NCBI GenBank assembly: GCA_032719365.1
Contig: CM064867.1
Location: 44,479,651-44,543,650 of the forward strand
Reading direction: 5' to 3'
DNA length: 64,000 bases
DNA from: Prinsepia uniflora
Lineage: Eukaryota; Streptophyta; Magnoliopsida; Rosales; Rosaceae
Positions 56,401 through 64,000 of the stretch are shown here, in pieces. Under the pieces are notes generated by a model that was not told the origin of the DNA, did not search any database, and saw nothing but the letters and a program-made list of their open reading frames with translations. The stretch's first letter is position 1. Each line of letters starts with the position of its first letter. The position numbers and the translations under genes are program-made.

Positions 56401-56554
56401 GAGATCGAGATATCAGATACCTCATCTGGATCCTGGCGTACTCTGATAGCCCGGGAGGGCAAAGGTCGGAATTATCCCTTGTCTGACACTCCGTGTCAGA
56501 CGAGAGCACGGTCATCCCACGTTAATCCCGGGGGGATTGGGATTGGTCCTGTCA
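53477..56554 (+). repeat. First LTR of element L
   Basis: TGTAACGACCC to GGTCCTGTCA, 3078 bp. Two U3 modules (53650-53735, 53828-53912), TGACA palindrome 53996-54017, TGTAACGAATATTTTGGGAC (about 54845), GTGAGTGGAC 55095-55104, GTCCACTCAC 56337-56346, CCCTTCAG|GTTG (AG 56373-56374), terminal hairpin 56481-56501. Confidence 0.88.
55436..55760 (+). repeat. Minisatellite in the first L LTR
   Basis: About six copies of a 45-60-bp unit containing CATGACGGTTTATGGGAACC and GGCATGAACC. Two related copies lie in H at about 48160-48250. The array is absent from the second L LTR. Confidence 0.8.
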
Positions 56555-56557
56555 ACG

Positions 56558-56569
56558 TGGTATCAGAGC
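56558..56569 (+). other. Primer-binding site of element L (tRNA-iMet)
   Basis: TGGTATCAGAGC three bases after the LTR; single copy. Confidence 0.92.
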
Positions 56570-59500
56570 GGGGTTGTCTCTATTCGAGCAACCGTGGAGC
56601 TCTTGGAATGTACGCAGGTCGAGGATGTGATATCTCAAGTGGCTACAGTTTGTGATCAACCTGATAGTTAGGGTGTCGGTACGGTAGTTAGTAGGACTGT
56701 ATCGTGATATGTCTTGGTTCGGCACTAGATGCCGGGGTTGCCATAGTTCTGTCGAGGTTGGCAGTGGAACCCTACGGAAGGATGGACGTATTCGTACGTT
56801 AGATTGTGATCGTGAGACGGTTAGTTGGGATCGTCTTCACGATTTCGTAGGATCGGTTCCGACGACTGGTTCGGGATTGTGACCATCCAATGATCGGATA
56901 TTGGTGAGTTAAATGGATTTACTGCTGTGAGCAGTCGGATTCGGGGAATCCTAGTTGGATTGACGTCTTTACGATGTCCAGACCGCGTAGTCGGTCAATT
57001 CGTGGAGTGTATTGCGGTTGGCAGTAGCAGTTGGGTTCAGATTGAACCTAGGGCGTGATTGTGGAACCCTACTTTAGGGTGTATGGTTTGGAGATGTGAA
57101 TTGACGAGTGGTTTGACTTAGACGACTATTCGGATTTGGATTCGTTAGTCGGTCTAGTCATGTCAGCTTGTGATGGGACTGCACTTCGCAGTCTAGGTGG
57201 TACTTATCGGTTAGACCTACTTGGTTGTCTTACTACCGTAGTTGTGGTTTGGTGCAACTAAGGTCGTGGGCGACCTGGTAGACGATGTTGGTTGAGTCGA
57301 GTTGCGACTGGTTAGAGTTTGATTTGGATAGGTTACCAGGGTTGGTACTTGTCGATGGAATCCGTGAGTGGGATACGGAGTGGTTAATACGGGCGGTTGA
57401 TTCCGTTCGAGGCGAATCTCGATAGTGATCCCTGGTAGTTAGGTCTGCACAAGTGTGTGGCAGGCGCTACTACTGAGTATGGTTGTAGTTACGGTTGTTG
57501 GGAATCAGTGACTTTTAGGGGACGTTTCCTTTTCTCGTATGAGTTGCCAGGGTGACTGTACCCAGAGTTGTCGGGTACGACGGAGGTAGAGTTTCTCCTA
57601 TTAGAACAGAGGTACGGGATCGTCACTCGGTATGAGCAGAGATCTAGGGTCATCAGTTTTGCACACGGTATGCTAGTGTTAGTCCTGATGCTAGTGTGGA
57701 TGCCTATGTGCTGATGCTGACAGGTGATGATACTGGTACTAGTGTTGTTGCTGGTGCCGGTGATTGTGATGACGTTGAGTCACATCCGTCGTGATGGGCA
57801 TATGTTCGATATCTGTGGTTCGAGAGTGGATCACGGATAGAGTTAAATTGGTTAGGGGACACGTGGTTGATGTCCGAGTATGTTGTTTCCGACATAGTTG
57901 GAATTTCGGAATCGCGAGAGGAATGCGGGTTTTCCGCATTGGTATTGGGTATGTCGAAGTCATTTTGGGTGACTTCTCAGGTTCTACCATAATTGATGAT
58001 GGTAGATGATGTTGATGATGTAGATGTTGTTGGTTGCCACTAGTACATTGGTTGTGGATTGGTTGGTGGACCCGGGATTTGTCTTGGATCGTCAGGCGAG
58101 TTGGGTATTTCGGAGTTAAGTGAATGAGATTTCTCATTTCTGCTTGGTGGTAGATGATGTTGATTACGCGACGTGGTGAGTGCAGCGAGTTTTATTTGCA
58201 TTCACGAAGGATGGATTTTGTGTCATTGTCTTGTATCATCCTTGATTTTCTAGGTGGAATGCCAAGGATCGATACGAGGTAGTCAGTGAGAACCCATAGT
58301 CTCGACGTGTCTCGTCGTTGAAAGATCTGTTTAGATGTGGGAATTGGTTTAGGACTTTGGGTATCGGTATGGATCTGGATCGTGATTTTGATGATCCAGA
58401 TAGTTGGAAAGCTTATCACTCTTACTGGGATGTTTGAGTGGAGCATGATGGGACTGAACTTCTTTTCGAGGTAAATCCCGTATGGTATATTACTCAGGTG
58501 AGTAGTTTTCCGACGTGGTCGAATTTGGTTAGCTTTGGATGTACGTATATTGTGATTGGCTTCCCTATGAAGTCAATCGATGGTATTGTGGTAATCGGTT
58601 GAGCAGGTAACCGATAGGTTCATGATTGGTACGTCTCGGTAGACGAGAACGAGATTTCGGGTTTTCGAATCAGATTTCTGGATGATTATTCAGGATTTTA
58701 TTTTGGAACTTGAAAGTGGATTTCTGGATTTGGGTTTGGGAATCGGATTCTAGGTGACGATTCAGGATTTGATTCTCGAGCTTGACTGTGGATTTTCTTT
58801 TATGGATTTGGGTTCGGAATGATTATTCCAAATGCTAGCTTACAAAATAATGATTTCGGATTCAAATTTGGACATGATTATGGATATGATTTCAGGGTTT
58901 GGATTCGGGATTTCTTACGAAATTGGGGACTCAGATTCGGATCTGGAAATAGATGATGGGTTGGAGTTTCGATTTGTCTAATGCTGGATTGGACAAATGA
59001 ACTCCATAATTGAAACGTGATTGGCTACGACCTAGGTGGTTGTAAGCTGATTGATGGGTAGATGTGCATACCTTGTACGTTGTTCGAGGTATGATACTGG
59101 GCAGACTTGTGGTGCCTGGTGATGGTATATGGGTTATACCATGGGTACGTTGGTGAGCGTGTTGGTAGTCGGATTAGTTCCGATACCATTGGATTAGTCG
59201 AGGTCGTGAACTAGGCATTGGATACTGTGCATTGGGTCATGGTATTTTCGATGAGTCTAGTTACCCACTGGTCGAGTGAAATATTGGTAAGTGTTTACTT
59301 AGGTTGAGTGAGTTGGTGGTTAGTATAACCACAAGCGAGTATAGTGTCAGTTTTCGACTGACGACTGTCAAGTGGTGACAGTTTGTCGAAGGTGTCAGCG
59401 TGGATCGTTGAGTGAGGTCTGATGACTCCCAGTGGGAGAACACGTCAGGATAGATTGGGATTGAGGAAGGAACCGTCGAGTTGTTGTGTCAATGAATTGG

Positions 59501-59779
59501 TAGATTTGACAGGTAGTGTCAATTTGGTACGTGTGGCTGCTGTCAATCGACGTGGTCGAGTGTAGTCGATGCGACGTGAGTGTTAGTGGTACGTCTGGTT
59601 GCAGACGAGTTTTATGTTGACTAGTGGGTGTACTAGCGTACACGTGTTTTGAGGTTGATTCTACTTTCCACGAGGTGGATGTGGAATCAGAATAGTTGGA
59701 GTTTCGAGAATGAAACTAAATTAAGGAGGGAAGAACGGCTAGAATTAGGTTGGTTGGAATTTCGAGGACGAAATTAATT
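56570..59779 (+). other. Non-coding interior of element L
   Basis: Same family as the B interior (59030-59170 against B 6960-7130 reversed) with the shared leader at 56618-56672. No coding homology. Dense short inverted repeats: GACTGCacttcGCAGTC (57177-57193), AGGTCGtgggCGACCT (57261-57276), AGTCGagttgCGACT (57295-57309). It ends with a duplicated stretch before the polypurine tract (GGAATTTCGAGGACGAAAT and a variant 46 bp earlier). Confidence 0.8.
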
Positions 59780-59792
59780 AAGGAGGGAAGGT
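59780..59792 (+). other. Polypurine tract of element L
   Basis: AAGGAGGGAAGGT directly before TGTAACGACC. Confidence 0.88.
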
Positions 59793-62201
59793 TGTAACGA
59801 CCAGTCCCAAATTCCTAGATTAGATTAGTGACTAATCACGATTAGTGAGGCTAATCGGTGATTAGTTAGGCGAAATCGGACGAACGATGCGAAATGACCG
59901 TTTTGCCCCTAGGAATGGGTAAAACGTTGACTTTTCATACTGGCGGTCAAATGGACTTTGACCGATGACCGTGACGTAGTTTAGGACGTCACGAGTTCAT
60001 AGACAGGTGGCACGTTCAATTCCGACGTTCGAGGAAGAAGTTATGATGTTCGGAAGTTCAAGGGTACTTTGGTAATTTGGTTGAAAAGGGGCAAATAGTT
60101 GAATTTTGACTTGGGAGGACCGATGGCCGAGGGCCAAAGACCGTTACGTAGTTTGGGTCGATATGAATCCATAGACAGGTGGCACGCTGAAATCGGACTT
60201 CGAACGGGAAAGTTATGGGTCACGGAAGTTCGATTTCACTATGCACGCATTACGAGGTAATGATTAGGTGGCAAATTCTGATTGGTTGCTTTTAAGTGGG
60301 ACCTATGGACGAGTGACAAGTGTCACTCATCCCATTGGTCATTAACCCCAAATTGTGGATCTCACATTGATTGGTGAGATTAGATTAAAATAATATTTTT
60401 ATATTATTTTATAATCATCACCCATCCCATCTTTTAATCCTGGCCCTTCATCCTATCTAATCTCTCATCCTCACCATCTACCTCACTTCCTTCTTCATCA
60501 AACTTCACTATCCTCCCTCTTTGTTTCTCACAAAATCGAAACCATATTTTCTCCATTTCTCCATTCTCTTAAACGAACTCACACCACATCACACCACCAT
60601 CACCTTGCATCAACACGGTTGTGGGAGGAACCTTGAGTGACTAGGAATGACGGCTCACGGCAGCTCACAGCTGGGGTAAGTCGACCAAAACCCGAGAGCC
60701 CTTTTTAATATTCAAAAAGTGAAAGTTTTCTTTTGATTGGTGTTTTGGGTTCTATTCAGTTCCATTGAGACCTAGGGACCAAGGAGACTTTAGGAGGATC
60801 ATTTTGGAAGGAAATGGGTGGCTAGGAAGCTATGAAATCAAGCTTGAAGATCAAGCTTTTGGTTTAATCATGGAAGGTGAGTTTTCAATGGACTTTTCTA
60901 TTCTTTTATTACCTAGGAAGATTGGGTTTAATACTAGGAAGGTTTAGGAATTGAAATGGGAAAGAATGGAACAAAAATTAGAGGGATTAGACGTTGAACC
61001 GGCCACGCCGCTCCAGACCAATTCGGCCCGGTTCAAAACCAGAGAACCGGTTTGCTGAGGGTTGAAGAAGGTGTTACAGTGCCCGGCGCGTGGGCTCGAG
61101 CGCAGGAGCATCAGGCCTGGCGTGGGGGCGCGTAGTCCATCTTTTGGGGAGGGTTCAAACACATGAAATCATTTATTCGATCTAACGAACATTTTGGGCC
61201 TGGTTTCGTGTCGATCGAACATCATTTCGATAGGTTTCAGGGTGTTCGAAGGTTTAGGATCGAGTTAAAAAATAGTTAAAAATTCGAGAAAATTACGGGG
61301 CTTTAGTGAGAGGTTAATTAATTATTTAGTAAGCCTATATTATGATTTGGACAGGTTTGGGAGTCCCGGTGACGGTGATTGGCTAGGGAGAGCCGAATGG
61401 CACGCGTATCGAGGTGGCAGCTCGGACGGTCTGTGAGTGGACCTTGTTTTCTAAATTGGTGCATGTATAAATGTTTCTTATATGTTTTAATACTTATTTT
61501 GTGATGCCATGAGTGCATTTGTGTGTGGTTACGTATTTGCACGTATTTCGAGGTTTCAGCCTTATACGGTGCATATACGAGTTTGTATTTCTACGTTGGT
61601 TTAAATGAAATGCTTTGGGAGTGCTGACACTCGCCTACGGACTGGGATATGTTCCTTCTGTAGAGGTCACGATGCACGATCCGTTGTCGTGCCGCCGATG
61701 GAGGCTTGACTTCGGAGTGCTGAAGGTTCAGGATGTCGATCGGTGATGAGTGCACCATGAACTAGAGGTGGTCGTGTCCGTAGATATGTTCACGACGACA
61801 TACTGGGATTGAGAGCGGTCCTGGACGGATGGTTGCACGCATAACTACGATCGGAGTCATGACTGACCCTGAGATATCGGGCACATACGGTCCTTTTGAA
61901 TAAATGTTTTTCGAATGCATGCAGGCTTTTTAATGAAGGGTACAAATGTCTTTATGAAAAGGTTTTTATAAATTATTGTTTTTTCCACTCACAGCTTTTA
62001 AATGTTTTGACTATCATTCAGGTTGACAGCTGATGCGAGCTGTAGCAGAGACCGAGAAATCACATACCTCCTCTGGATCCTATCATACTCTAAAGTCCCG
62101 AGCGGGCTAAGGTCAGAAATTTCCCTTGTCTGACACTCCGTGTCAGACGGGATCAGGAGCGTCCTGCGTTAATCTTGGGGGGATTGGGACGGGTTCTGAT
62201 A
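59793..62201 (+). repeat. Second LTR of element L
   Basis: TGTAACGACC to GGGTTCTGATA, about 2409 bp. GTGAGTGGAC 61433-61442; CCACTCAC 61985-61992 followed by CATTCAG|GTTG (AG 62020-62021); terminal hairpin 62128-62148. Compared with the first L LTR it lacks the minisatellite and instead carries a GAGGTCACGATGCACG block (61660-61680), as in G. Confidence 0.82.
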
Positions 62202-62203
62202 GG

Positions 62204-62272
62204 TGGTAACAGAGCAAAGGTTTACTCGTAGGATACTCAGGACGCTCTGATACTGATAGGTGGTATCAGAGC
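62204..62272 (+). other. Duplicated PBS with an inverted copy after the second L LTR
   Basis: PBS-like TGGTAACAGAGC at 62204-62215 and TGGTATCAGAGC at 62261-62272. The inverted GCTCTGATAC (62244-62253) precedes the second, giving 10-bp arms around a 9-nt loop. Confidence 0.85.
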
Positions 62273-64000
62273 ATAGGGTTACTGATGTTACTCTGGGTTC
62301 CGGAGCGGGTTTTTCTCTCTGAGCACAGGTCGAGGATGTGATGTCGCAATTGGCTGCAGTTCGTTATCAACCTGATAGTTAGGATATCGGCACGATAGTT
62401 AGTAGGATTGAATCATGTAACGACTTAGTTCAGCACTCGATGCCGGGGTTGCCATAATTTTAGAGAAACGTTCAAACTACAACATTGTTGGACTAGGAAT
62501 AAGTATCAATACATAACCGTTTAGACAAAAGTTCAACTAGTCCTAAGGAATCAATCCCAAACTTCAGAATGGCCTCACCACCAATCCAAACCCAAATCCA
62601 AAACTCAGGCAAAAAGGGTTTTTGGTTTTACTTGTTTTTTGGGTTCTAGGCAATTCTTCCATGCCTCCACCATCATCCACCAACACTGTCAGCCTCTCCT
62701 TCACTCTCAGTCTCTCTCAAGCAAAACAAAAGGATGCAGAAGATGATTTTTAATGGTGGGATTTAGGTTTCCGGAACTGAAGAAGAAATAATGAGTGGTA
62801 GATGATTTTTAATGAGTTGGATTTAGTGTTGGCGAATGTGCCGCACTACCTCAGTCGAGGTGACTGAGATGAGTGGGAGATGCCAGAGATGAGTTGAATG
62901 GAATCCAATAGTGATCGGATGGTTCCGAATGACACTAAGTGTGTCTAAGTGATGTAATGACAATGAGGGCTTGGATTGTGACCGGGATGGTAGACGTGCC
63001 TTAGAGTGGTAAACAGTTGAGTTCATTGGGCTCTGAGCTAGACAGAGAGAATCCCGAGTGGTTCAGTGTGAGGCATGAGGTATTCCTGGATTAGTGACAG
63101 GTACCCTAGCTCGTTTTGGACGTATGGAACGAGTGTTGGGTGCTGGAATTGATCTCATAAGGGTTGGGATGTGTGAACCAGTATACCGACGGGGATGGTG
63201 ATGGAAGAAGCCAGAGAGATTAAATGGAAGTGTTAGTCTTGAGAAAAAGATTAAGCATTACAGCAACTATCGGAGAATACTCTTAGTCGGAGGAGGTGAT
63301 TTCGCCTTTTTCCGTTTGCATGGCCAGAGCTTCTGGTTTGGCCTTCAACATGATGTGAGACTTAAGACACGAGGGTGTTCTCGGGGGTTGTAACTATAAA
63401 GGTGGGAACGTGAGAATCAGGTAGTGAAGAATGACACCTTTTTTAGATGTGTATAAACAGCATAATTGGACAGGCGAGTTGGATACTAAGGTTAGATGGT
63501 TCCCGGACACGTGGATGGATGTCTAAACGAGTTGAGTACTTGTGGGCCCATTGCGAATTAGTTTTGGTCGACTGCAGATGACCATACATCATGAGTTTCG
63601 TATAAGCTTGTTTGAGGAGAAATATGATTGATTTGATAGGATCATCAAGGTGAGTCCAAGGTGGACTTGACACCCGATTGCCTATAGTGTTTGAGGATGC
63701 TTCCAACATGGTTGCAACTTCTCTTGATTTCGAAGATGATGAGGGAGACTCTCATTTTCTGCTCTTTAGTAGGTGATGCTTGGTGTCGTAGAATGACGTA
63801 GGATGAATTTTGAGGTCATCATCTTGGATCATTCTTGATTCTTCCCTAGGTGCGATGACGAGGAGTGATATGATAGTGAAAAGAGTTCAAGGAGGGTGTA
63901 AGACCCTATTCTCATATTTCGGATCATTAGCTGAGAAAAGGCTAATGTGGACCCACCGCAGATCGAGGTGAGTTTGGATTGAAAGAGATTATGGTGATAC
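62273..64000 (+). other. Interior of a further H-type non-coding element, running off the window
   Basis: Shared leader at 62328-62383. 63000-63240 and 63775-63905 resemble 49910-50100 (in part) and 50805-50935 of H. No protein homology. At about 62464-62826 an unrelated segment interrupts it. Confidence 0.7.
62464..62826. other. Unrecognised 0.36-kb insert in the last interior
   Basis: The family sequence GCCATAATTTTAGAG breaks off and resumes near TTGGCGAATGTG. The insert has pyrimidine-rich and A-rich stretches and an internal direct repeat AGATGATTTTTAATG (62731 and 62802). No known element ends or protein were recognised. Confidence 0.45.

Larger units (their letters stand above)
53477..62201 (+). 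mobile_element. Element L: non-coding LARD inserted in the H 3' LTR
   Basis: LTR (53477-56554), PBS, 3.2-kb interior, polypurine tract, second LTR (59793-62201). The LTR 5' ends are very similar but the middles differ, and the second LTR is followed by another PBS and interior instead of the H LTR remainder. So L1 and L2 may belong to a chain or recombinant. The interior is the same family as B. Confidence 0.8.

Overview
This is heterochromatin-like DNA from a flowering plant, probably a eudicot. It is built almost entirely of nested LTR retrotransposons, and I find no convincing host gene. The plant signs are a Ty3/gypsy element with chromovirus (Tekay/Del-like) domains, primer-binding sites (PBS) complementary to initiator-Met tRNA, a Tat/Athila-type PBS complementary to Asp tRNA, and a Cassandra TRIM carrying 5S-rRNA-like LTRs.

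Layout. 1-16870: element A, minus strand, a Tekay/Del-type gypsy element. It has gag-protease (12809-14179), RT/RNase H/integrase (1101-3281) and integrase C-terminus plus chromodomain-like tail (369-1088). Non-coding element B (3282-12635) has inserted between its protease and RT. A sits inside LTR fragment C (16871-19045), which sits inside LTR fragment D (19046-20436), so the stack is at least four deep. 20437-30608: unrecognised DNA, an apparent Tat-like solo LTR M (about 21207-28253) split by short element E (21398-27201, perfect TSD ATTTA), AT-rich DNA, and LTR N with an Asp-tRNA PBS. 30609-39645: element F, plus strand, a decayed gag-pol copy whose 3' LTR holds Cassandra (36903-38436, TSD ATTGA). 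40518-43174: truncated LTR G. 43175-53476: element H, plus strand and non-coding. A solo LTR J (44533-47582, TSD AACCC) lies in its 5' LTR, and L interrupts its 3' LTR. 53477-64000: L LTR, interior, second LTR, then a further interior running off the window.

How they relate. A is the only element with nearly intact proteins, and it carries two in-frame stops. B, H and L have no coding capacity but keep matching PBS, polypurine tract and LTR ends, so they look like large non-autonomous derivatives (LARDs) served by A-like partners. This is an inference from the termini.

Unexpected structure. (1) The LARD interiors are packed with successive short inverted repeats, each with different arms. 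(2) Two PBS regions carry tandem copies paired with an inverted copy, making palindromes that contain the tRNA 3' end. (3) The LTRs share ordered modules: a TGACGT inverted repeat, a TGACA palindrome with co-varying arms, a duplicated module whose recombination exactly explains a 164-bp deletion, and a GTGAGTGGAC/GTCCACTCAC pair placed like the ends of an intron. (4) One Cassandra LTR has four 5S-like units and the other has two.
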